Positions 53,701 through 64,000 of a DNA stretch of 64,000 nt are shown here, in pieces. Numbering within the stretch: position 1 is the stretch's first letter; each line of letters starts with the position of its first letter. The notes below the pieces were generated by a model that was not told the origin of the DNA, did no database searches, and worked only from the letters and a program-made list of their open reading frames with translations. The translations under genes were made by a program, and so were the position numbers. Origin of the DNA: Lethocerus indicus (lineage: Eukaryota; Arthropoda; Insecta; Hemiptera; Belostomatidae); assembly GCA_019843655.1 (NCBI GenBank), contig JACDQD010000002.1:13415154-13479153 (forward strand), in the 5' to 3' direction.

Positions 53701-53839
53701 TATTTTCGAGCACCGATTTGTAAAAGATCCGCATCGCTCGTCCATTCATTTCTGACCCCACAGTTTGCGAAGTAACAGGTTGAGGCGAGTTCATTCTCTT
53801 CCTCTCTCCTTTCAGTCTCTTTGGCCCACTATTCTCCAA

Positions 53840-53842
<3 letters not shown>
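47746..53842. other. Unique noncoding stretch
   Basis: No gene recognised. Positions 48060-49100 are AT-rich. Positions 51150-51680 and 52140-53400 are CpG-rich and hold open frames (for example 51331-51660 plus and 52225-52464 minus) that match no family known to me. Confidence 0.55.
52624..52671. promoter_or_regulatory. Candidate homeodomain plus GATA site cluster
   Basis: Three TAATTA cores occur within 34 bp (52625-52630, 52644-52649, 52653-52658), two of them as TAATTAC and one as TAATTAG. A GATA-type TTATCT (52635-52640) lies between them and GAGATAGC follows about 52665. Repeated homeodomain cores at short spacing in a mixed-composition block are typical of developmental enhancers, but this is motif evidence only. 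Confidence 0.28.
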
Positions 53843-53897
<55 letters not shown>

Positions 53898-53907
53898 TCT
53901 CTCTCTT
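53843..53907. repeat. (CT)n microsatellite, about 65 bp
   Basis: Pure CT repeat to 53890, one CA interruption, then CT again. Flanking sequence is also pyrimidine-rich. Open frames across it are artefacts. Confidence 0.95.
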
Positions 53908-53967
53908 CCCTCTCCCTCATTGTTCGCCGGACACAATTCGGTCTGCCAATAATTCTTAATTAGGTTT

Positions 53968-53987
53968 CCCCCCTCCCCGCCCCTCCC
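53968..53987 (-). other. Strong putative G-quadruplex (minus strand)
   Basis: C6, T, C4, G, C4, T, C3 in 20 bp. On the minus strand this gives four G-tracts with all loops one base long, the most stable loop class. It lies 60 bp after the CT microsatellite. Confidence 0.7.
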
Positions 53988-55093
53988 GGGCACACACCAC
54001 GCTTCACGTACGTCGTATCGGCTCTAAACTCGGTTAGACAATAAATAACGTTGGTGCCGGCCGCCATCCCCCGCCGCAATCTTGCGCAACCCACGGGCGT
54101 TTCATAACGCACCCACAAGCGGAGCGCCTCTGCGAACACGTGCGCCCCTCACAAACCCGATTACATTAGCGACTACCGTGGCTCCGGCTCTGTCTTATCC
54201 GCGGCCTAACTGGCCCTGTGCAGATCGGGTCGTTAAGGTTTCGCAAAAAAAAAGATTGTTGTTAAATGAGAGGCCCGGCAGGCGCGAAGACCGATTCACT
54301 CCTGTAATACTTACAACACCGGCCGACAGTCCATAATAAAGTAAAATAATTTTTATTTAATAAACTTCCATTTTTTCGTTAGTAAGTTGGTGAGTCGCTT
54401 AGACATGTCGGTTACCTGTGGCACATTAATTAAATTATCTAATCAAATTATAGCAATATCTTTAAACCGGACTGAACAGGGGCACCTCAGTACCCTTAGG
54501 TATCTAACAGAAAGTTTTGCAATAGAACTTTTCTGTTACATTTTCCAGGTGGACTACATTTATTCGTTGAACCAGTTTTAAATATATTTCCGTTTCTACA
54601 AAATCCGGTTCAAGTTTGAACAGGAGCGTTTTGCTGAACATTTTCAGTTAGTTCGGTCACCTCATCACAGATGACGTTAGTGTCGCAAGATGATGGTGCT
54701 GCCTGCTTACCTTAAGACTTTCGTACATGGGTGTTATTTAATGTGAAAATCAAGACATTCAATGGAATCGAGACCATATCGCTAGACGAACCTATTAGGA
54801 AGACATCAAGTATGATCCACGTTAACAATACAATTTTGTAGGTTATTGTTTTATTTACCGACCGTTATCCTTCCAACGCATTACAAATGAAATAATTTAA
54901 TGTAGGTTCGAATTGCGAATACAATCATTTTCGTGAAACTTATTTATTTTTTCATTGAGTATGACTAATAAAAATATTGTACGGGACGAAGGAGCGGTAA
55001 GCAACAATAAGCGTGAGTAATTTGCTCTTAATGCGGTTGCTCAACGAGATCGCTAACTGTTACGTATTGTGCAACTGGCCGTGGCCGGAGCGG

Positions 55094-55109
55094 AACCCGG
55101 GCCCGGGTT
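55094..55109. repeat. Perfect 16-bp GC-rich palindrome
   Basis: AACCCGGGCCCGGGTT reads the same on both strands. It could be a dimer-binding site or a chance product of GC-rich DNA. Confidence 0.75.
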
Positions 55110-55379
55110 TAGTCCAAAGGCAGATAACACCGGTTATTGGGGGAGTTTCTAACGGCGGCCGGACGGCAGATCATAACTCAAACACCGGTTAACCAACGGG
55201 CCGGTCCGGGCTGCCTCGCGCCCCGCACCACACATTCGCACCAATATCGGGTGATCTCCGGCTAAAGGGAACGGTGCCCGCCGTCGAACATTATCGGACC
55301 GGCCGGGGCCCAGTTTACAGATCAAGTGCCCGCTGTAATTGCCCGGGCATAAATCACGAAACCGATTTGCAAAGTGTAA

Positions 55380-55406
55380 CCCCCATTCCCCCCCCCAGCA
55401 CTCCCC
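55380..55406 (-). other. Putative G-quadruplex (minus strand)
   Basis: C5, ATT, C8, AGCACT, C5. The C8 run counts as two tracts with a one-base loop, giving four G-tracts on the minus strand with loops of 3, 1 and 6. Confidence 0.45.
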
Positions 55407-58400
55407 CTCAAAACGCCAAATGTAATCGCCCGGTTGATTTTGTTTTCGTTTCTTAAGAGACTTCAAATATCGATGCCCTTTTTTTAGTCTATCCCGATAG
55501 TACTTTCATTTCGGCGGGTGGCCGGAGGTTCTAGCGTACGTTGGGTAAAGGTTGTTGCGTATAGAAAATTGTTTAAGTTAAGGGCATTAGACGATTCTGG
55601 TCTCCAATTACTTGTTTGACCAGTAAAAACCTATCTGGAAGCAATTCAGCTTTCGTACACCTGGTACTGTACTGTTAGTGCAAAATTAATAGGTATTTTA
55701 TTTGCTCGCTACAATAAATATAATCAATAATGGCCAATCACTTCAATTTCGCGTCGTCATCATTAAAGTGATGGACGCTCTCGCGTCCGTTCCGTATCGA
55801 AGAAGGAGGAAATAATAATTGCGGGGTTAGTACCCGCGGTAACTGTAAAATATAATACCGAATATGTTAATGCGGCAAATTGGAATTGACCGGGCGTTAA
55901 ATGCGATTCTCGGTCCGATGGGCATAAAATCGAGGCGGCGGTGCGCTCTGTCCGAGCAACACGCGAGCACCTGTATTTGCACTGTTGTTTTGTTGGTGCT
56001 CGTTGGCCGGCCCTCTTTCAAATCGCCGCCCTTTCTTCAACGGACACAATACCAGACTTTTACCAGTCAATTATTATTTCTCAACAATTCGGCATCTCTG
56101 AAATCATTTAATCGCGTTCGAAGAACTCATCCCTCATCGTAAATCAGATTGCGTCATCTCCCTCTTCAATCTCATACATCTGGTACTTAAATGGGCCGAC
56201 GCCTACGATCCAATCGCTACCGCTTCTGTCATTAAGACGTCTGGCCATTTTCTCGTCCGTTTCAGTCCGCCCCTACAACAATATTCATTCTCGCCGGTTA
56301 TTAACTCGGGGACAGAGCGTGTCGCGGTCTTCCCCCACCGCGGAGAATTCAATTCCGCCGTTTCGCAACAGCGAGCGGCTCACGCACATATCGCACCCCA
56401 TCGTGCAATTACACTCCGTCTCTTTCTCTCTATCTGTCCACGGCTGACGATATTTTCCCTGTTGCGGCTAATAGCGGCCCCGCTCCCCCATCCCCCTCGG
56501 ATATTTCAACAACTCGCAAATCACGAGCCCCGAGTGCCCCGAGTGCGGGCCCGGGCTCATTAAAACTGAAATCATAGGCACCGGGGGTTACATGCAGGTT
56601 GCTGCATTGTTCCTTATACCCAGGAGCAAGCTACAAACTAGAGCGGCCGCAGCCACCGCATTATATGCAGTCCCCCGGCCGAATAGAGTTGCAAAACTGT
56701 CTTTCTTAACCTTATATAATATTTATGGTTCTTAGTTAACTATGAATTTTACCTTCGGGCCACCTTTTAATAATTTAGCGGACATTTAAACAATATACAT
56801 TATATATACAAATTTACGCCAATTTAAATCTACACAAGATGGAATGCGGTCAGAAACGGTAAAATTGTTACAACAATTAAATCGCAAACCCCGATATTAC
56901 TCTCATGCTATGAACAAAATATGGACGTTTTTAAAGCTTAGAAGTAAGCAGCCCGTACTAATATTCGATAAATGTTGTGATTTTCATTATCAATGCTATT
57001 GATAATAAAGTAACATAACGGCGTATCAAAACGTCGTATAGTTGAAATTATTGAGGGGGAATATATTTTACCGTGGGATCTGATCTAGGCCGGGCGCTTT
57101 CACTAATTAGGCCCCAAAAATGTGCGTACAATTAGAGCCAGTACCGATACGAGTGAGAATTTGGAACGGAAATGTCACGGTTTCGAACCCCACCGCCGTT
57201 GCAGGTTTCGCTTGAATTTTTAGTCTTCCATTTTGGTAGGTGCGGCCACCTGGCCGGCCGCATCGGACCGAAATAGTCAGAAGCTCGGTGGATATTCCAA
57301 TACTCCGGAGCTCTTCACATGGGATAATCCTGGATTTTGAACACGCCCTGAATAAAGGAGCGGGCTGTCGGTCCGAGATAAGGACGCCGCCGGGGTTTAT
57401 CTCTATCAATAAAATTACTGGGAGCGACTGGAAGGGTAGGGTAGGTAAGGCGCGGCTGCCGCCCGTAGCGGCTTAAGTAAGGCCCGAACTCGGATCATCT
57501 CTTCATTCCGTCCGTCAGTCCACGTGACCGTTACTTGTTGCGCGTATAATTTCTTTCTATAAAATCTGCCTAATGTCTAATTTAGCAATTCTGAAAATTC
57601 CGTCCATCAACGAACAATCAAACTTGGAATAATACGCGTTTACTTGCCTATGAAAAATGATAGAAATTGATCATTATTTTAATATAAGTAACTTCACATA
57701 TAACAAGTGTACACATTCATAATCAAGCTTTCCAAATTTATATAAATAATACTTTTTCACCTGGATAGTTTAAAAGTGTGAATTTTTATCGGGAAATTAT
57801 TGATTGAAAAAAAATATCGTATGCGAAATGGTGCCACTCCACTACTTCCGAACCGTCTGTCAAATATGCAACGTAGTGGTCCTAGCCCTCTACATCCTCT
57901 TAAGAACGCTCGAATGGTCTGAGTAGCTTAATTCTCATAACGGTGGACGGGACTAAGTATTCTAATATATTATATACATTACATTTATTCCAGAATAAAT
58001 GGCCTGATTTGTCACTTTTTCCAGTAATTAAATAACTGAAGGATTAGTGCACCCATTATATCTTAACAGGGCAAATACCTCGCACTGTGTAATGGATACA
58101 TTTACATAAGAATAACTATAACATGTTAATATTTGTGAATTATAGACATAAATGCTATTCATTTTTTGAACACATTCGATCAAACCATTCTTGTGTAATT
58201 TCTTGTAACTTAAACATTAATGTTACGGACAGACATTAATTGAACCATAATGCATGGTCATTACGATAAAGCAGGTTTCAATTTAAAACATCTGGCATTA
58301 TGTTTGGTTCACTTTGGTAGATAACGAAATGTACAATATTACTTTTGACTATACTTTTATTCCCAGTGAAATGAAGATTAAGCCGCAGAAATTCGAATTC

Positions 58401-61400
58401 CATTCGGCCGTTTATTTTATTTATGATAGCGGTGGAATACTAATTATGATAATACGTATTCGTGTCTACTCATTATATAAATTGCTAAAGTACTTGTTAA
58501 ATGCACCTAATCGATTTGATTTACAATTGAGTAAAGTTTTCTGATAGCCGAAAAGTCTGTTCTCATTAATTTCGTTCCACTCATTCACTTGGCTCTCAGC
58601 CAGGGACTACCCGCGCAAAGTCAAACTTTATAAGATCAAGGTCAAAATAAGTATTCAGAACACCAACTGCATGTTTCGTGAGAAAGAAAACTGTCGGATT
58701 TACATTCGTTTTAATTTTATTGGAAATTTACTTATGTGTTTAGCCGGATAATTTTATACATGTAAATGCATCGAACGTAACCCATCACCCATTAACATTG
58801 TCCTCTAATAATATTTCAACTGGCAATACGCCATAATTGGCTTCTCTACCGAACTACAATTTTTAAGTGACCATTGGCTCTGTACCACACATATTGTACT
58901 AATGATTTTATGATAAATAGAACAAGTTAAAAGTATAGAACACGTTAAAATTGTACTGTGGATATTTGAACAGTTGTGAAATAATATATTCGCCTAATAA
59001 GTGTACGGAAAATTCTGATATTGAAATCAACGGAATCTGGATCGCATTACACGCCGTGTGAGAGTTAGGGTCTTGAGTTTGATGGGACTAGATCATAGTA
59101 ACGCGACCGGCGGTTGGGTACTACCTGAACGTATTTAAAATTATAATGGGGGTGCAGAATTCAGGTACCGCGATATTATTATGTCTGATCGGCCACCTAT
59201 GCGGCGAACCCCCAGTTCTCCCCCAGGTAAAACCAGAGGCAATCGAGGTTCCATTCACGGAGAAGAGGAGCGCTTGTAAAAGGTAGGCTAAATATAAATA
59301 ATAAATACTTATTTAAATACGGGACTGACCGGGGATAATACAATATGTATAAGGGTGTGGTAAACCAATAAATACTCAGGAAATTAGCATAAACCATTGT
59401 AGCGCTCAGGATACAATGACAGCATTGATTGAAACGTTACAGTCCTCTTCTTTTGCACAATACGCGTAGGAATAAAATATTCGGTCATTTGATACCTGCG
59501 ATTGATCTGCGGCGGCACACATTTTCGAACTGATAGTAATAAAAGAGATCCTGCGAATTATGGGCGTCTTCACAAATTTCGACCAACTGAATCCTGTTTC
59601 CCATGACTCGAATTTAGATTTACCACCGCTGATGATGACAGTACCCTTGGCGGTTGAAAAAGTGTCGATTATTTATTCTTCTACGACCGCGCCAATTCAA
59701 ATCTTTACACTGAAAACACCAGGGATTTATGGTGTATACTTACTACAGTAAGTTCGGGGCAAAAGGTCATCTGAATGATCCTTTTTTACGAGAAAAACAA
59801 ATACAAGCATTTTTGAAGGACCAAATGCTATTAGGTTTCTGAAGAATGAGATGTTCATCTGATTACTGAATTTCTCAAAAGTGCACGGTAAGTCCAAGAG
59901 GGTATAATCCTTAGGTTGGGCCTCACTCCGATGCGGTGATCCAATCGGGATGAATAAGCACTTTCACTCAATAGAGGTTTTTGGAAATCGCGGTTTGCAA
60001 TTAAGGGCCGTGAAGTTATTACTTGATATAATGCAACTTTGCTGTATGAAATACTTATCAGTTTATTAACGGACAATTCCATTTTATTATTTATCAATAT
60101 TCCGTGAAGCGTGAATTCCCCTGGCACTCACTATACTATAACTGTATTATCGGTCAGTGTAAAAATAAATTCATTACCGAGACGGGAATAGTCATTTCAG
60201 TTGTGTGGGCCTTTTAGGTAGTCCATTAGCTATCTGGAGATCGTGGCCGGCCCATAAAATATCGGCCGTATTGCTTTCTGCGACGGCGAAACTAGTCCGG
60301 CCGGTATTCGGGAAACGTTTATAGAATGATTATATATATTTATTTCGTATATCCGTTAACAGTTATCAGTCGAGTCGCGACCCCCGCTGACTCAATAATA
60401 CACTTTAGCGGTTGATATAGCTGACGGTGTTGTGAAAAGACGTTAAAATCCGATATTATTGGGGCGCTATTACTTTGCCGGGTTTGATCGCCGGCCGTAA
60501 AGTATGGGGATTTTTAAGCCCGTATAATATACGGGGCCGGGGCTGTGATCAATATTAAAATGGAGCAAATTGTAATTTACAGGTCTCTCCTGTATTAAGG
60601 GACGGGCAGTAAAGTCGGGAATCTGCTCCTTTCACCGGGCCCCGGGCCCCTGTATGTTATCTAGGCGGTGTAAGAAGACACCAGGGCGCGGGGAGCCCTC
60701 GTTACTTCTTATGATGGGACGTGACTGTGAAATATAACCGTTATACCGTACCGTAATAAGTTTTATCGCTCTACTCTCACCCCCGTCCCGGTTCAATTCA
60801 CTTGTGTGGATTCATTAATTCCAACATTTAATTCATCTCCGGGGCTCGGTCATAAACGCCGGCCGTTAAGTCGATACTAACATTTCATTTGACACGGTCA
60901 TTTTTTCCCTTTTAATACGCTTATTGATACCCCTATTAGCGCTACGGGCTCTATTGTCACTTTTAATGTCGCTACCTGGCTGAACGACGAGTTTTGTGAA
61001 TTCTAGCTTGAGAGGCTCTTCCTGTTATATCCAACCTGTTGCTCGTCCTGGAAATAATCCTGATAATCCTTGACATATACTGTAAATTTACCATATCCTT
61101 TACCATGAATATTATCCTCTATTAAATTAATAGGAGAATATAAAAGTCCTAGTCCCGGCTATACTATAATGTTTGCTAACCATCGAACACATTCGTTTCT
61201 ATCAGAATACTAATTTCAGGGAAACGTGGTTGGCAGTGGTTTCTTTTTAAAGTACAGTTCGGAGGTAAATACCTGCGTGTAAGGCAAGCGTAATTACACA
61301 CGGTAATGTTTGTCTTACGAGAAACACTCGATAATGCATTACCATACATTAAACATGAATACCGTCATCTTTAATGACAGGGCCGCTGATGTCACGAGAT

Positions 61401-62870
61401 CATGCGCTCCACTGCTTTCTAAAACTTGATACGGTCTGGGCCCTTTCAATTTCTCAATTCCTACACTTTCGTCGGCGTGGAGAAAGAATTATAACCCAGG
61501 AAATACTGAAGCTGTATTTTTCTTTTGCGCCGGAGGAGGAAATCATTGTTATATCAGTTTTAAACGCGCGTACTTAATCGATTATAATATTGCAGTATTC
61601 AATGGATAAATAACGTTTATTTTCTTTTACTTAACAGAATAGGTTGAAGTATTGTCCAGAAAACGGATTCCCAAATAATCCCAGTTAATATTAAAACCTA
61701 TCTTAGTACGTGTCCTAATTTAGTCCCTTAAGAAGTTTATAAGACGCCCACTAGAATGCGTTATGATATACTCTCAAATCTGGGCCCTACTTCGGAAGCA
61801 CAATTAAAATAAAATATTTAAGTAATTATCAACAGTGGTTCTCAATCAACATAACTCAGATATTGGAGGAAATGATGATGGAGGATATTAGCCGAAGGCC
61901 CCGTATCAAATGACAGGTACGTTGTTTCTTGAAAAACCGAATGTAATTTTTGGGACATTTCGATTTGGTATCACTACATAAGTGATCCATTAAGTGATCA
62001 GAGCAATTGGAAGTTTTTATTTGCCACTTAACGGCGTCAAGCGTGGCAACTAATGTCAAGGACCGAATAGCTCAAGATTATGTTAAAACTTGTTTCGTCC
62101 CACACAGCATCGTAGTAAAAAAACGTAGGCAGATCTATAGACGTTCAATTAAATTGGTTCAATTAACGTCTTGAAATATTCCATCTCACCGGCTGTATGG
62201 CTATATCGTGAAATGTGTTACTAAGCAAACCTTTTATTATAACTAAGCCTATACATATTTAAATTCGAAAGAACACGACTAAATTTCAACACGAGATTTG
62301 AAAATAGACTCGCTTGTTTTGGCCGTCTATTTATGGTAAATATGAAAAATAAATGAGCATATGTAAAATGAATAAACTCCCGTGTGAGTGTTGCGCAATT
62401 CATGCTTCGGAACTGGAGGTTAGTCGACAAACAGGTTCACGGTTGAATATTAAAAACTATATTATGTAAGATGCATAGGGCGGGAAATCATTTGGGACTT
62501 GGAAAGAGCTTTCATGAACGCGTTACATTTCGAAGCGGATGCGAGATCAAATAAGAATAAAACTATGAATAAATGCCCGTGTTATAGTGTGTTCATTTTG
62601 TCGAATGTATTATAGTTTACTATTCCAGTACTTGCTGAAAATTAATAACATACGAGCAACGTTTCTCATTGGCGCATTATTTTCTATTTAATTAGTCAGT
62701 TATATGGTTTCATACAAGGGTTCAGAAAGCTCAATATTCTTTGGGCATTGATGTTTTCGGAATGTCTAGATGAAATTAACAAGTAATGAAATGCAAAATT
62801 CTTTGTGTCCCTCAAGAACAGAATGTCAGCTCGCGGGAAGAAAATGTTGTTTTCTCGGATCGGATGGGTG

Positions 62871-62886
62871 TATGTATGTATGTATA
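62871..62886. repeat. Short TATG tetranucleotide repeat
   Basis: About four TATG units, ending in TATA. Too short to be more than a minor microsatellite. Confidence 0.75.
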
Positions 62887-63115
62887 AAAAACAGACAAAA
62901 AGAGACGGTATAGCGTGGTACCTCGCTCCTACACTTATCGTTGACAATTATACATTATCGGCCCGCCTACGGAAGCTTAAAACACACGCCCGATGTAACC
63001 TCCCCCTCCCGCTCCCACCGGTGCATGAAGCGTGCAATGTATCTAGGGCAAAAATAATGGTTTATTCCAGAGCCGCAAATAAACCCGCTGGGTCTTTTTA
63101 AGTGCAAAGTATAAA

Positions 63116-63340
63116 GTGGGGTTGTCTCGGGGCATGTTTATAGTTCGTACTTGTTCGAGTAAGTGGATCGTAAATAGAAATCCCGCGCAATCGCTTGTTA
63201 GTTGGGGCTCCATCAATATTTTCATTATGTTTATTAGAGCAGGTACCCCTCCGACAATAAAAAATTATCGACCCGCAGTAAATATCGTTCCATTAGTACG
63301 CTTCCCTTTTATATTTGAAACCCGAATTTATGGATCGTGA
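63116..63340 (+). pseudogene. Possible decayed LINE reverse-transcriptase fragment
   Basis: The frame ending at the stop 63338-63340 contains SWGSINIFIMFIRAGTPPTI followed directly by KNYRP, and later IFETRIYG. In LINE reverse transcriptases an early block reads roughly W-K-x-S, hydrophobic residues, K-x-G, N-Y-R-P, then F-E about 11 residues later. All these elements appear here in order, but the W-to-NYRP and NYRP-to-FE spacings are off by one and about three residues, and no YxDD block follows. NYRP alone is expected about once by chance in a window this size. A weak candidate for a second, older LINE remnant on the same strand as the one at 9.2 kb. Confidence 0.2.
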
Positions 63341-64000
63341 ATTTCAAAGTGTGCGATATTCCCGGTATGTGTCCTGAGAGTAAATACGGCCTATTCGCCG
63401 ATATCTAAAATGCAACTGAATGTACTCGATGTGTGAGTGCCCCTGAATTATTACTTCTCGTGCACAACGGGATCTGGAGCGGATTAAATGACAAAGAAAT
63501 TCTTGGAGGAAGACAAGAATTAATTTTTAACTTGCAGAAAGTTACACTGCAAGCTTTAATGCATCGTGATATTGCTCATATTTTGAGAACATCACCCGAA
63601 CGGCGAATTTACGAGATTAATAATATTTTTGTACTGTTTATAGGTACAGTAAATTACCTTGCTTCTCTCATTTCAGCTTTGCCTTGGTATACGGTACGAT
63701 AAATATCTATTAAAACGGTACTTTATCTTGTTAATTATTGATTCGTGATATTTTGAAAATGCTTTAACTAAGGAATCAATCATCTGTACCTGAGGAACGT
63801 GTACTGATCGGACAATCATGCTCGAACACGACGTAACCTCGCCACACAAAGATTAGTGACAATCATCACGAAATGATGAATGAAATCGGTGATTGTTTTA
63901 ATGACAGAAAGTACGAACAAAGGTGTAGAATGGCGGGAATTGACAGAAAATAAACAGGACCGACTCTTCAAAGGATAAGAGGTTGAGGTGGAGCGAAAGA
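63341..64000. other. Unique noncoding stretch to window end
   Basis: Contains one 89-codon open frame (63433-63702, plus, no ATG at its start) that I do not recognise. Otherwise mixed-composition DNA with no visible repeat. Confidence 0.5.

Larger units (their letters stand above)
53988..63115. other. Long unique noncoding stretch
   Basis: No gene recognised. CpG-rich blocks: about 53990-54330, 55050-55450, 55880-56030, 56150-56700, 57170-57480, 60190-60320 and 60470-60900. AT-rich blocks: about 57540-57830, 57960-58310 and 61560-61850. There are palindromes at 55094-55109 and around 56525-56558. Open frames are short and unrecognised. Confidence 0.55.

Noticed and set aside
57179..57191. 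B-box-like GGTTTCGAACCCC
   Set aside because: No A box at the right distance and no acceptor stem; probably chance in CpG-rich DNA.
1..64000. CRISPR array, operon or prokaryotic gene cluster
   Set aside because: No regularly spaced direct repeats and no dense coding; composition, microsatellites and the LINE point to animal nuclear DNA.

Overview
The window looks like animal nuclear DNA, most likely from an insect or another arthropod, and it contains no protein-coding gene that I can recognise. The case for this has four parts. Open frames are short and scattered, with no operon-like packing on either strand. Dinucleotide microsatellites are long (CT, TA and AC). There is a decayed Jockey-type non-LTR retrotransposon with a poly(A) end, and a probable tRNA-derived SINE head. 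CpG is common throughout rather than depleted, which fits a lineage with little germline methylation (many holometabolous insects) better than a vertebrate. I cannot name the species. The window is best read as intergenic or intronic sequence.

Layout. Positions 1-9150 are unique DNA with CpG-rich patches, one AC microsatellite and a G-quadruplex candidate. Positions 9155-9866 hold the clearest homology in the window: the C-terminal end of a Jockey-like LINE reverse-transcriptase ORF, broken by several frameshifts, followed by a short 3' tail, AATAAA and an A10 run. Positions 9867-27200 are unique DNA with a nested hairpin pair near 13.25 kb, a homeodomain/POU-like site cluster near 15.15 kb and a 44-bp TA repeat at 22.4 kb. 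Positions 27205-29012 are dense in simple sequence: a 22-bp tandem repeat, a long CT tract with a facing GA tract, a homeobox-site cluster and the SINE-like head. Positions 32332-32556 form a 225-bp foldback with arms of about 77-79 bp that are roughly 90% identical and have TA at both outer ends. It is a MITE-like or hairpin-RNA candidate and the most distinctive structure I found. From 32.6 kb to the end the DNA is again mostly unique, with CpG-rich and AT-rich blocks alternating every 1-3 kb, more microsatellites, G-quadruplex candidates, small hairpins and a weak possible reverse-transcriptase remnant near 63.2 kb.

No genes can be shown to work together here, and I found no convincing new biological system. 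If the window has a function, it is probably regulatory (conserved noncoding blocks, homeodomain site clusters). Cross-species alignment and transcript data would be needed to decide that.
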